Notes: generated by a model not told the origin, from the sequence alone. Positions 1 through 6,982 are shown, counted from the first letter of the stretch. The stretch: 32,287 nt of DNA from Oscillospiraceae bacterium (GCA_902802325.1 CADCLV010000022.1:1-32287), one strand, 5' to 3'. Program-made: numbers and translations.

Positions 1-70
1 AATAGAACACGACACGGTCTCCAAACGGAAGCTTACGATATGCAGTTATTACGTCCTTCAGTTCTGACAT
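1..70 (-). CDS. N-terminal fragment of unknown protein, cut by the window edge
   Basis: An open minus-strand frame starts at ATG 70..68 and runs off the left edge after 23 residues (begins MSELKDVITAYRKLPFGDRV). A GGAG ribosome binding site lies 7 nt upstream, and a consensus promoter (TTGACG, 17 nt, TATAAT) sits at 129..101, giving a leader of about 24 nt. The promoter and ribosome binding site are the main reasons to call it a gene. The frame also stays open upstream of the ATG to about 163, so an earlier GTG start at 133 cannot be excluded. I do not recognise the family from so few residues. Confidence 0.5.
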   Translation of the reverse strand, partial: MSELKDVITAYRKLPFGDRVVFY

Positions 71-100
71 AACCCGACTCCATGTGAAATACTTGACTCC

Positions 101-129
101 ATTATACAGAACATCTGTTCGACCGTCAA
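101..129 (-). promoter_or_regulatory. Consensus sigma-A promoter
   Basis: Reading the minus strand, TTGACG (129..124) and a perfect TATAAT (106..101) are separated by exactly 17 nt. It would transcribe leftward into the partial gene starting at 70. It lies just upstream of the first recognisable residues of the oppositely oriented chromate transporter. Confidence 0.7.
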
Positions 130-171
130 CCACTAAACTGAAATAAGCCTCTGACGTTATTCCTTACATTC

Positions 172-705
172 TTGAAGATAGGACTTTTCACATTCGGCGG
201 CGGGTATGCCATGATCCCGCTGATCCGCGATGTGGTCCTTGAATACGGTTGGATGGATGAGGAAGCACTGGTAAATATGATCGCGATCAGTGAGAGTTCT
301 CCGGGACCGATCATGGTAAACCTGGCCACATACGTAGGTTATGAAGAAGGCGGTATCCCGGGTGCCCTTCTAGCGACATTTGCAGTTGTGCTTCCGGCAT
401 TTCTGATCATCCTTCTGATCATGGTGCTTCTTAAGAAGTTTCTGGAGAAGGAATCTGTAAAGGCGATCCTACGCGGATTGAAGCCCTGTATTATCGGAAT
501 CATTCTTGCGACAGGTGCTTTTATGATCGGGAAAGCATGTGTCCTGCCGATGTTTCAGGAAGACAGAGACTTCCTGCCTTTGGTGCTGGCAGCAGTGCTT
601 GCCACTGTTTTCTTCGGTTCACGCGAATTCCTGAAGAAGAAAATGTCGCCGATCGTTCTGATCGTGATATCTGCAGGATTGGGAATTCTTGCATACGGTG
701 TGTAG
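172..705 (+). CDS. Chromate transporter (CHR family, short form), start codon lost or unusual
   Basis: Short-chain member of the CHR family of membrane proteins, which move chromate or related anions; many clostridial members have unknown substrates. The family signature is clear: FTFGGGYAMIPLI near the N-terminus and SPGPIMVNLATYVGY at about residues 43-57, followed by hydrophobic segments. The only usable in-frame start is TTG at 172. However, family-like sequence continues upstream to about 142 (NKPLTLLFLTFLKIG), then meets an in-frame TGA at 139-141. There is no ATG or GTG and no ribosome binding site there. Short CHR proteins often work as a pair from adjacent genes, and no partner is seen on either side. 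The gene is probably 5'-truncated or joined to foreign sequence at about 130-141. It could be non-functional. Confidence 0.85.
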   Translation: MKIGLFTFGGGYAMIPLIRDVVLEYGWMDEEALVNMIAISESSPGPIMVNLATYVGYEEGGIPGALLATFAVVLPAFLIILLIMVLLKKFLEKESVKAILRGLKPCIIGIILATGAFMIGKACVLPMFQEDRDFLPLVLAAVLATVFFGSREFLKKKMSPIVLIVISAGLGILAYGV

Positions 706-717
706 AACAAGAACCAG

Positions 718-761
718 CAGGAACAATTGAACTCGAATAATTGAAAAGTCATTTTTTCGGC
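718..761 (+). repeat. Dispersed 44-bp intergenic repeat, copy 1
   Basis: Contains the core ATTGAAAAGTCATTTTTTCG. It matches copy 2 (4697-4740) at about 38 of 44 positions and copy 3 (3171-3214) more weakly. All three copies are in the same orientation and outside genes. This copy lies between the convergent chromate transporter and SUKH genes and forms the left part of a larger inverted repeat. Confidence 0.7.
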
Positions 762-820
762 GCTGGTCCTCCGCGCTACGCTTGTGCGGAAGCGCCTATA
801 AAAATGCTTTTCAATTACTT
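736..820. repeat. 85-bp imperfect palindrome built on repeat copy 1
   Basis: The left arm (736-763) and the reverse complement of the right arm (792-820) agree over about 28 positions apart from small indels and substitutions. The loop contains a smaller inverted pair (TCCGC/GCGGA). Transcribed, it would form a long hairpin behind the chromate transporter gene. It resembles a MITE- or REP-like element more than a standard terminator, because there is no clean U tract at the end. Confidence 0.65.
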
Positions 821-862
821 GAGAGGCGCTGTCGAAAAAGATTCACTTCTTCGTTGATTTAC

Positions 863-893
863 AAATAAAAAGAGCGTTCGGGAACTCTCTTTT
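863..893 (-). terminator. Probable terminator of the SUKH gene
   Basis: On the minus strand AGAGAGTTC pairs with GAACGCTCT (one mismatch) in a short-looped hairpin, followed by TTTTATTT. It lies 11 nt past the stop of the SUKH gene. A short T run on the plus side could also end transcripts coming from the left. Confidence 0.6.
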
Positions 894-904
894 CATGTTC
901 ATGG

Positions 905-1393
905 TCATTCGGCCAATTCTCCATTTAATACTTTCTCGATGAATTCTCTAAGGTTCTTTGCCACAGGTTTGATCTCCCCCTCCGGATCCATCTCAACGTC
1001 AACGAGTACGATGGCCGGTTCTCCATTTTCATCGAGATTCCGGAAATCCATGAAGTACATGTCATGGCCTCCGGATTGTGTCTCCCCAAAAGGAATACCG
1101 ATGTTCGGATATTCCCAATCTCCTATCCAGTTCGGGAACATATCTTCAAGACTGTTAGGCGTGTCTGCCTCCGGTCCGATTCCGTATATTGCAGTGAGCC
1201 AGCTATCGATATCATCGCTGATATAGCCGCCGTTCTGAAAACGCAGAAGTTCGATGTAGGATTTCGGAAGTTTGTATCCGATATTGGCCTCCGCACGTGA
1301 GATCAGTTCATCGGTCAATTCAACGAAGATGTAGCTCTGCGAGTATTCGTCCTCTGTGTCATAAAGCTTCGTAAGATCCAATCCTTCAAACAT
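905..1393 (-). CDS. SMI1/KNR4 (SUKH) family protein, probable immunity-type protein
   Basis: A 162-residue cytosolic protein with SUKH-fold hallmarks: LPKSYIELLRFQNGGYI at about 42-58, and GIPFGETQSGGHDMYFMDF at about 99-117, the family's G-x-G/acidic core. SUKH proteins are mostly immunity proteins against polymorphic toxins; some are regulatory adaptors. The start is ATG 1393 behind a strong GGAGG. It is the third gene on the same strand as hipB-hipA, 73 nt past the hipA stop, and a weak promoter (TTGAAG, 17 nt, TATAGA) lies in that gap. No nuclease or other SUKH-partner toxin is visible next to it, so the cognate toxin, if any, is unknown. Confidence 0.85.
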   Translation of the reverse strand: MFEGLDLTKLYDTEDEYSQSYIFVELTDELISRAEANIGYKLPKSYIELLRFQNGGYISDDIDSWLTAIYGIGPEADTPNSLEDMFPNWIGDWEYPNIGIPFGETQSGGHDMYFMDFRNLDENGEPAIVLVDVEMDPEGEIKPVAKNLREFIEKVLNGELAE

Positions 1394-1430
1394 CTTCCGC
1401 TCCTCCTTTTTTCAGTGAATTCCCTTCAAT

Positions 1431-1459
1431 TCTATAGATGATTACATGTTTTTCTTCAA
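1431..1459 (-). promoter_or_regulatory. Possible promoter of the SUKH gene
   Basis: Minus-strand TTGAAG (1459..1454), 17 nt, TATAGA (1436..1431), each 4 of 6 to consensus, about 38 nt before the start codon. It would let the immunity-type gene be expressed apart from hipBA. Confidence 0.4.
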
Positions 1460-1466
1460 AGTAATC

Positions 1467-2756
1467 TTAGTATATCATCGGAAGGATCGGAAGAAGTGTC
1501 TTTGCTGTTTTCGCACTCACTCCTGCATCCTTCATATATGAAACATATTCTTCTTTCACACTATTTACTGTTTGAATGATCCCGGCGCACTTTCGGGCAG
1601 CGATCCCCATACTTTTTCCTGATTCGATCAGATCGTCATACGTGATATCGCTCGTCTTTCCGTTTACCCGCATCTGATGTGCACGCAGCCACCTGTTCTC
1701 CAGGTTATACGCAAATGTAAGATCATATGCCGGAGCGAGCTTCCATTTCCCTTTTCTGTCCATAAGGAAAGCTATGTTTTTGACATGGTCATCCTGATTG
1801 ACCAAAAGCACATTAAACACCATCCTCCGATAGAGTTCTTCCACGGAAGAAGCGGAATTCGTCAACCGCATTGTAATGTCAGCTGCCTCTTCGTAGCTCG
1901 ATTGACCGGGGAGATTGTAATCGATATGCATCAGCGCACCGAAAGTCTGCATATGGATCTTCTGATTTCCGACACGGTCGAAGCGCTTTGTCATAAAGTG
2001 GAAGCGCCCGTTTTCTTCCCATAATCTGCAATCGCTCATTTTGATGCCGGCCTTTTTCGCCATCAGGGAATACGCATATTCGATTCTCGTATATTCGATT
2101 GCATCTTCCAGCTCGTGATCACCGTTTTTCTTTACGCCGTCGAACTTCATAAGCCAGTATTCAAAGCCATCTCCTGCATCGATCTGCCCACTTCGGATCT
2201 CGCCGGTATCCTGATTCCACGCAATCAGAGCCTTTGCCCTAGCACCTCCCGCAGATGTCCCCAATTGAATCAATTGTCCATATCCGGGGTCATCCTGGAT
2301 GCGCAGTTTCTGATCTTTTTTATCGTTCAGCACATCGGACGCAAAGTCCACCATCTTCGCAATATCGACGGAATCCTCTTTCCATATCTCCGGTCCGTTG
2401 GCCGGACGGTACTCCAGAGCACCCATTCCCCGCTGCCCGGTATAACACAATCTGTCCACCGCATTAAAATCACTGATTGAACGTCCCTGTTCGCTCAGCC
2501 ACCGTTCGATCACGCGGTTCCCGAATGAGTCCGGAAGCGAATCTGCGATCAATCCCGGCGCTCCGTGAAAAGCACCTCCCGCGAGTTCCGGGAACGAGTA
2601 AACGCGGCCATTCAAAGGCATCCTGATAGGCGATAGTTCAATTCCGCTTCTCAAAAAATCTCTGTCATATTCGAAAGAAAGATAGGCCACTCCATCCTCC
2701 TGATGAATGATGCCGATCCTTGTCCCCCAGAGAAATACTTCTGCCGTATTGATCAT
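1467..2756 (-). CDS. hipA: HipA-type serine/threonine kinase toxin
   Basis: A 429-residue protein, close to the usual HipA length of about 440. HipA kinases phosphorylate cytosolic targets (glutamyl-tRNA synthetase for E. coli HipA) and slow growth until neutralised by HipB. Visible elements: N-terminal HipA domain (1-100), the Gly/Ser loop TSAGGARAK at 167-175 in the ATP-binding position, catalytic-loop pattern N-x-D-x-H-x-K-N at 320-327 with Asp322 as expected base, and metal-binding APAYDL with Asp345. All key residues are present, so the kinase is probably active. The start codon overlaps the hipB stop (ATGA), indicating translational coupling. A deleted relative of this gene lies at 13085-13276. 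Confidence 0.93.
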   Translation of the reverse strand: MINTAEVFLWGTRIGIIHQEDGVAYLSFEYDRDFLRSGIELSPIRMPLNGRVYSFPELAGGAFHGAPGLIADSLPDSFGNRVIERWLSEQGRSISDFNAVDRLCYTGQRGMGALEYRPANGPEIWKEDSVDIAKMVDFASDVLNDKKDQKLRIQDDPGYGQLIQLGTSAGGARAKALIAWNQDTGEIRSGQIDAGDGFEYWLMKFDGVKKNGDHELEDAIEYTRIEYAYSLMAKKAGIKMSDCRLWEENGRFHFMTKRFDRVGNQKIHMQTFGALMHIDYNLPGQSSYEEAADITMRLTNSASSVEELYRRMVFNVLLVNQDDHVKNIAFLMDRKGKWKLAPAYDLTFAYNLENRWLRAHQMRVNGKTSDITYDDLIESGKSMGIAARKCAGIIQTVNSVKEEYVSYMKDAGVSAKTAKTLLPILPMIY

Positions 2757-3073
2757 TTCTCATCCCCCCACACAAATGGAGCACTCCCATTTTTGTCACG
2801 GGTTGCAGACGCCCTTCTTCGTTTAGTTTCCTTCTCCAGATAATAGGAAGGTCTTTTACTTTGATCGGGAATCATGTCGATCAAGCGCTCGTCAAGATCC
2901 AGGGCTCGAAGTAGTTTCAAGAAATTCGACAAACTGATATCTTCCCCGTTTTCAAATCTGGATATGCTTCTTACTGACACACCCGATTTCTCCGCCAGAT
3001 CACTCTGTGTGAGCGGATAATGGATGCGATACTGTTTCAATCGTTCGCACAGTCTTGCGTACTCTTCGATCAT
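2753..3073 (-). CDS. hipB: HipB-type XRE-family antitoxin and repressor
   Basis: A 106-residue protein with an XRE helix-turn-helix: LTQSDLAEKSGVSVRSISRF, then ENGEDISLSNFLKLLRALDL. HipB binds HipA and represses the operon. The ATG at 3073 is chosen; a GTG at 3085 would add four residues, and neither has a strong ribosome binding site. The C-terminal tail is basic (KETKRRRASATR) and longer than in E. coli HipB. The gene overlaps hipA by 4 nt. Two copies of an operator-like sequence lie over and downstream of its promoter, which fits autorepression. Confidence 0.9.
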   Translation of the reverse strand: MIEEYARLCERLKQYRIHYPLTQSDLAEKSGVSVRSISRFENGEDISLSNFLKLLRALDLDERLIDMIPDQSKRPSYYLEKETKRRRASATRDKNGSAPFVWGDEK

Positions 3074-3100
3074 TTTCGCCACCACTTTGCCTATCGTTTT

Positions 3101-3117
3101 CTAGTCATATCTGTCTT
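3101..3117. promoter_or_regulatory. Operator-like repeat 2 of hipBA
   Basis: Shares the CATAT(T/C)TGTCT core with the element at 3141-3157 (11 of 17 positions identical, same orientation, start-to-start distance 40 bp, about four helical turns). It lies between the -10 box and the hipB start, where bound HipB could block elongation or stabilise a loop. Confidence 0.55.
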
Positions 3118-3128
3118 GTTATATCTAA

Positions 3129-3157
3129 ATTATAGTGTAATAGGACATATTTGTCTA
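3129..3157 (-). promoter_or_regulatory. hipBA promoter
   Basis: Minus-strand TAGACA (3157..3152), exactly 17 nt, perfect TATAAT (3134..3129). The -35 box is inside operator-like repeat 1. Confidence 0.7.
3141..3157. promoter_or_regulatory. Operator-like repeat 1 of hipBA
   Basis: TAGGACATATTTGTCTA contains the inverted repeat GACA-TATT-TGTC and spans the -35 box and spacer of the hipBA promoter, the expected position for a HipB repressor site. Confidence 0.6.
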
Positions 3158-3170
3158 TATAATATTCCGT

Positions 3171-3214
3171 TAGAAGCAATTAAATGGAAATGATTGAAAA
3201 GTCATTTTATCTGC
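3171..3214 (+). repeat. Dispersed 44-bp intergenic repeat, copy 3
   Basis: Most diverged copy, keeping the core GATTGAAAAGTCATTTTAT and matching copy 2 at about 33 of 44 positions. It lies between the hipBA promoter and the end of the membrane protein gene that stops at 3240. Confidence 0.55.
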
Positions 3215-3239
3215 AGCACTCTCCCAAGAAGTTTCTGCT

Positions 3240-4043
3240 TCACCTTCCCGCCAGTTCTTCCGCCAGCACATACGAGGACGCCGGATACAGCTGGAAGTAT
3301 TGCCGTTTATCATCATGCTCCGCAGAAATCAGGTAGTAGATGCCCGGCTCGCCATAGTTTCGGTACATATATTGCTCGACCTGAAGTTCCACTTCTCTTT
3401 CGCCGGCCATATAATAAATAAAATAGTATAAGCTTCCTCTTCTATGATATCTATCGCTCCCAACCACTTCGATCGGGTAAACATGAAACGTCACTTCCTG
3501 ATTTTTCTTTCTATAGCCCTCCGATAAAGAAATGAGGGAGATTAATCCTACAGAAAAAGCGATGAGGATGATCGCAGCGATAAAAAGTTTGACGTCGAAA
3601 ATATGCATTTTGTTTTTGTATCGCACACAAACAATTACAAAAGCTATTATGCCGGCAACCATTACCGTTCCCGCAACAACCGCAAGAACCGTATAATTCA
3701 CAACATTCGGAATAGTCATTTCGTATTGTTCGCGAAGAGTCTCCTCCGTCAGAACGATCTTTGTTTTGCCCATTATGGTTGTTTCAGGTCTATCTGTTCC
3801 CGGTAAAATATCGTCAGTAGCAACCGTTTCCGGAGTCTGTATCGCTTCTTCTGCAATCGGGGTATTCTTTCTGGCGATCCTTCTATTGGGATTTAGAAAA
3901 TTAGGGTACTTCTTGTTTGCCACGATGAGAAGTGCAATGATCACGACCCCGATCACAAGAAGAATTATTTCCTTCTTTCCCAGTTTTACATCCCCTATCT
4001 CGATGATCCATCTTCCGTGGCTTTTCCCATTTTCAGAACCCAT
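3240..4043 (-). CDS. Membrane protein of unknown function, three predicted helices
   Basis: A 267-residue protein I cannot place in a family. A short hydrophilic N-terminus precedes a helix at about 25-43. A linker of about 70 residues rich in Thr/Glu follows, then two helices at about 117-140 and 152-172, then a Tyr-rich C-terminal domain of about 95 residues (YRRGSLYYFIYYMAGE-type segments). The start is ATG 4043 with AAGGG upstream. It is transcribed on the same strand as the Nudix gene but starts 75 nt beyond that gene's stop, so they may form one unit. The C-terminal soluble domain looks like a small beta-rich sensor or binding domain, but that is a guess. Confidence 0.75.
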   Translation of the reverse strand: MGSENGKSHGRWIIEIGDVKLGKKEIILLVIGVVIIALLIVANKKYPNFLNPNRRIARKNTPIAEEAIQTPETVATDDILPGTDRPETTIMGKTKIVLTEETLREQYEMTIPNVVNYTVLAVVAGTVMVAGIIAFVIVCVRYKNKMHIFDVKLFIAAIILIAFSVGLISLISLSEGYRKKNQEVTFHVYPIEVVGSDRYHRRGSLYYFIYYMAGEREVELQVEQYMYRNYGEPGIYYLISAEHDDKRQYFQLYPASSYVLAEELAGR

Positions 4044-4117
4044 ATTTTATTACACCCTTTTGTCTATATATCAATTGTTTCTTATGACAATTATGTGATC
4101 ACTTATCCATTACTTTT

Positions 4118-4591
4118 TTAATTCTGAAGAAAAGAATATAGGTTTCTTCCCGGAGTCCTCGATTCATACGGGATCAAGCCGAATCCCTCCTCCGATACGG
4201 CACAACGGATCATCTTCTTCGTCAGATCCGGGACAGTGTCATCGGTGAGTGCTTCCTCTATATCCATCCAGATGACCTTATCGTTTTCATCACCATCTGA
4301 CCTGGCTTCGCCCTCGACATACTCTGCCTCGAATACAGCGTACCAGTCTTTCGCACTGAAGCGCATCCCAAAGAGTTTTCCTGCCTTCACGGTAACACCA
4401 GTTTCTTCCTGAAACTCTCTCACCAGCGTTTCCTCCGGCGTCTCTCCGAAATCAACATATCCGCCCGGGATGATCAGCATGCCCTTTCCAGCTCCATATG
4501 TATGACGCGCAAGCAGGACTCTCCCTTCTTTGATGCACACTCCGCCGACAGACTGACTCCAATTTGTTTTACCAGGATCTGCTGTAGTCAT
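4118..4591 (-). CDS. Nudix hydrolase
   Basis: A 157-residue Nudix protein with a complete Nudix box (G-x5-E-x7-R-E-U-x-E-E-x-G-U): Gly44, Glu50, Arg58-Glu59, Glu62-Glu63 and Gly65. The family hydrolyses nucleoside diphosphates linked to another group (ADP-ribose, NADH, oxidised dNTPs); the substrate here is not readable. ATG 4591 is chosen because AAAGGA lies about 6 nt upstream; an ATG 24 nt earlier lacks such a site. A minus-strand extended -10 box (TGATATAAT) is at 4663..4658. A second Nudix gene at 30503 has its box at the same residue numbers but is otherwise different. Confidence 0.92.
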   Translation of the reverse strand: MTTADPGKTNWSQSVGGVCIKEGRVLLARHTYGAGKGMLIIPGGYVDFGETPEETLVREFQEETGVTVKAGKLFGMRFSAKDWYAVFEAEYVEGEARSDGDENDKVIWMDIEEALTDDTVPDLTKKMIRCAVSEEGFGLIPYESRTPGRNLYSFLQN

Positions 4592-4657
4592 GTTTATTCC
4601 TTTCCGAGATCGCATACCATGATGTATTCTTCGTTCTTCACTCGTCTTGTGTTCTAT

Positions 4658-4666
4658 ATTATATCA
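4658..4666 (-). promoter_or_regulatory. Extended -10 promoter of the Nudix gene
   Basis: On the minus strand TGA precedes a perfect TATAAT (4663..4658), an extended -10 box about 67 nt before the start codon. No good -35 box is visible, as is usual for this promoter type. Confidence 0.5.
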
Positions 4667-4696
4667 TCGGAATAAGAGATTCCCGTCATGATTCGA

Positions 4697-4740
4697 CAGG
4701 GACGATTGAATGGGAGTAATTGAAAAGTCATTTTTTCGGC
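4697..4740 (+). repeat. Dispersed 44-bp intergenic repeat, copy 2
   Basis: Contains TAATTGAAAAGTCATTTTTT, followed by CGGC as in copy 1. It has no inverted partner arm. It lies in the divergent region between the Nudix gene and the metallopeptidase lipoprotein gene. Confidence 0.7.
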
Positions 4741-4833
4741 AAACGTACGTGTACCCGAATTTCGTGTAAAAAGCATGCGCGATACCATCGGGCATGGTTT
4801 CTAATCTGTCACTTATCCTCAATTCATTTTGCC

Positions 4834-4839
4834 TATAAT
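4834..4839 (+). promoter_or_regulatory. -10 box of the metallopeptidase lipoprotein gene
   Basis: A perfect TATAAT about 35 nt before the start codon; no convincing -35 hexamer is found 16-18 nt upstream. Confidence 0.4.
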
Positions 4840-4873
4840 CTATAGCAGATCAACCGGGGAAGAGGGGAATATC

Positions 4874-6265
4874 ATGTTCAGATCTCAAAGAGTAAGAAGT
4901 GCTTTTCTAGCGGGAGCGGTAGTAGTCTCTATACTGGCCGGGAGCGGCTGCCAAAAGAGTGCCGGATCAAAAAAACGTACCGCATCGACATCGAAGTCCT
5001 CGGACCCCATCGTTGCATCCTCGGAATCAGAATCCACGGAAACGTCGGAATCATCTTCCGAAAAACCGGAAACAACAGATGCGGCACCGGGCGGATCTTC
5101 CGGAAAAGAGGAATTCAAGCAAGAAGCTCTGAAACTGGCACAGGAACTGGGCGTGAAGGAAGATGAACTTCACGGACAATACGGACTTTTCCTAAAGTAT
5201 GTAAACTGCATTGATCTGAACACAGAATTAGGTACGTTGAAGGATTATGTTCTCCACCTTTTCCCTGTCGTTGCCGATCACTTAAAGCCGGAAGATGAAT
5301 CCTACTTTTTCCAGAATCTCTCTGATCTGAGGGCAGAGATCGGTGAGACGATGTCGCCTTCTGCCGCAGAGTTTTATCCAGGAAGCAACCTGGTCCTGAT
5401 AAATGAAAAGGGAGAAAACGGAGAGTCCGGCATGGGCTATAACGTAATGTATCACGAGCTGATGCACTTCATCGATTTTTCGATCGGCGGCGATCACCGC
5501 TCGAATGTATACTATACGGGTACCCGCTTTGCATATGTGGAAGAACTTACGGATAAGGAATGGGAGAACTGCATATCGACAGAAACAGATTTCATCACGG
5601 AAGGCGGTGCCGATTACTATACGGGTAAATACTATCGGAAGACCACGGAAGGCTACAACACTCCGGCCAGCTTTCTTTCCGGGATCGAATGGATCTACGG
5701 AGAAGAAACCGTAGACCGTCTGTTTTTCAGTTCTGACTCGGCGATGGAGTTTATTCTTCTTCTACAGGATGCCGGGATCTCTGACCAGAAGATCGTCGAT
5801 ATCCTCAGAACGTTTAATCGTGCGACGTACGGGTCGAACGGGTTGCCGGAGAATCCGGTCCGGATGGAAGATGTACTGGTCGATCTTTATGAAAACAAGA
5901 AAGGTTCCGGGTGGAAGGAAGACAAGGTCTTCATGCAGATCTTAAACGAGATCCATGCCTGGACGATCGAAGAGTATCCGTTTGAACACGAAGAACTGAA
6001 AGGTCTTCTTCTCGATTACCCTGCCATGGAAAAGATGTCGCAAAGCGTGCTGGGCCAGATCGACCAGCGCACTCCGCAGAATCTTATCCGTTTTTTCAAG
6101 CTGATCCTTCTCGATGGAAAACCATACCTGGCTGCGGATCTGTTTACCTCATATGAGTTTGACAGAAACGAAGCGATCTCCCTCATTGTTGAGTATGACT
6201 TTGATCAGGAAAAAGTCATCTCCTATGAGTACTATGTGCCGGAATATCCGAAGTGGATCATTTAA
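4874..6265 (+). CDS. Lipoprotein zinc metallopeptidase (gluzincin-like)
   Basis: A 463-residue secreted lipoprotein. The start is ATG 4874 with GAGGGG about 6 nt upstream; an in-frame extension to 4829 has no such site. The signal peptide is Arg-rich then hydrophobic, ending LAGSGC with Cys26 as probable lipidation site (Gly at -3 is atypical). A Ser/Glu/Thr-rich linker (about 30-78) leads to the folded domain. HELMH at 194-198 gives the HExxH zinc site, and Glu243 in ITEGGADYY is the likely third ligand, the gluzincin arrangement. I infer a cell-surface zinc protease; the substrate is unknown and no known subfamily was recognised. It is a single gene with its own promoter, ended by a strong bidirectional terminator. 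Confidence 0.85.
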   Translation: MFRSQRVRSAFLAGAVVVSILAGSGCQKSAGSKKRTASTSKSSDPIVASSESESTETSESSSEKPETTDAAPGGSSGKEEFKQEALKLAQELGVKEDELHGQYGLFLKYVNCIDLNTELGTLKDYVLHLFPVVADHLKPEDESYFFQNLSDLRAEIGETMSPSAAEFYPGSNLVLINEKGENGESGMGYNVMYHELMHFIDFSIGGDHRSNVYYTGTRFAYVEELTDKEWENCISTETDFITEGGADYYTGKYYRKTTEGYNTPASFLSGIEWIYGEETVDRLFFSSDSAMEFILLLQDAGISDQKIVDILRTFNRATYGSNGLPENPVRMEDVLVDLYENKKGSGWKEDKVFMQILNEIHAWTIEEYPFEHEELKGLLLDYPAMEKMSQSVLGQIDQRTPQNLIRFFKLILLDGKPYLAADLFTSYEFDRNEAISLIVEYDFDQEKVISYEYYVPEYPKWII

Positions 6266-6314
6266 ACACGTTGGCCGGTCTTTTCTATTCCAGCGAGTTT
6301 CCCAAGTGAAGAAA

Positions 6315-6363
6315 AACCCCCGAATTCTCATTACCGAGACTTTCGGGGGTTCACGTTTTTTCT
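6315..6363. terminator. Bidirectional rho-independent terminator
   Basis: AACCCCCGAA and TTCGGGGGTT form a 10-bp perfect stem. A T run follows on the plus side (from about 6356) and a T run also follows on the minus side (the A run at 6312-6316). It separates the convergent metallopeptidase and LemA genes. Confidence 0.9.
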
Positions 6364-6379
6364 TTTATCAAATCAATGG

Positions 6380-6931
6380 TCAGATATTGATGCTCACATT
6401 CACATCAGAACGCTTGATTTCTTCTGCTTCAAAGAATGGTTCTTTCTTGATGCCCATTCCACCGGCTACGATGCTTGTCGGGAAAGAGACGATCTTCTGA
6501 TTCAACTCGGATACATTTGCGTTATACGCACGGCGTGCACCTTGCAGGTGTTCTTCGACATCCATGATGGCAACCTGAAGCTGACGGAAGTTTTCATTTG
6601 CATGAAGCTGCGGATAATTCTCAGCCAGGAAATTCAGTTCCTTTTGTACCTCTCCCATCGCAGAAGCCGCCTGGTTCTTCTCAGAGATGGTCATTCCCTG
6701 ACGAAGCTTGATCGCTTCAAGGATGGTCTGCTTTTCAAACGTCGCATAAGACCTGGCAACATCGACCATCTTGGTCAGAACATCATAGCGCTTTGTCAAA
6801 GCAATATCGATCCCGGAAGAAGCCTCTTCGATTTTCACTTTCGTTCTTCTCAGGCCGTTTGCCGTGGAAATCCACCAAAGAATAATGACCACTGCTACAA
6901 ATACAATTGTTCCAATAACATACTTCAGCAT
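6380..6931 (-). CDS. lemA: LemA family membrane protein
   Basis: A 183-residue LemA protein: one N-terminal membrane helix (about 4-24), then a helical-bundle domain with the family pattern around RRTKVKIEEASSGIDIALTK, RYDVLTKMVDVARSYA and the later ENFRQLQ segment. LemA proteins are widespread and of uncertain role, often next to membrane or envelope-stress genes. It lies 51 nt downstream of the DUF3137 gene on the same strand, a recurrent pairing. The GGAGAA site is 34 nt from the ATG, but a 6-bp hairpin (6943-6965) fills the gap and would bring the two together. Confidence 0.93.
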   Translation of the reverse strand: MLKYVIGTIVFVAVVIILWWISTANGLRRTKVKIEEASSGIDIALTKRYDVLTKMVDVARSYATFEKQTILEAIKLRQGMTISEKNQAASAMGEVQKELNFLAENYPQLHANENFRQLQVAIMDVEEHLQGARRAYNANVSELNQKIVSFPTSIVAGGMGIKKEPFFEAEEIKRSDVNVSINI

Positions 6932-6942
6932 TTTCGTTTACC

Positions 6943-6971
6943 GTACGGGCCGGAACAGTCCGTACTTCTCC
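6943..6971 (-). promoter_or_regulatory. Ribosome binding site plus bridging hairpin before lemA
   Basis: On the minus strand GGAGAA (6971..6966) is directly followed by GTACGG, an 11-nt loop and CCGTAC, ending 11 nt before the lemA ATG. Folding would cut the effective distance from ribosome binding site to start from 34 to about 11 nt. Confidence 0.4.
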
Positions 6972-6982
6972 TTTCCTGTCGT

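Noticed and set aside
126..329. Minus-strand ORF of 67 codons across the chromate transporter start
   Set aside because: It is a shadow of the transporter frame with no ribosome binding site and no sensible composition.
1677..2480. Plus-strand ORFs of 115 and 121 codons inside hipA
   Set aside because: They lie wholly within the well-conserved HipA coding region on the other strand and have no start signals.
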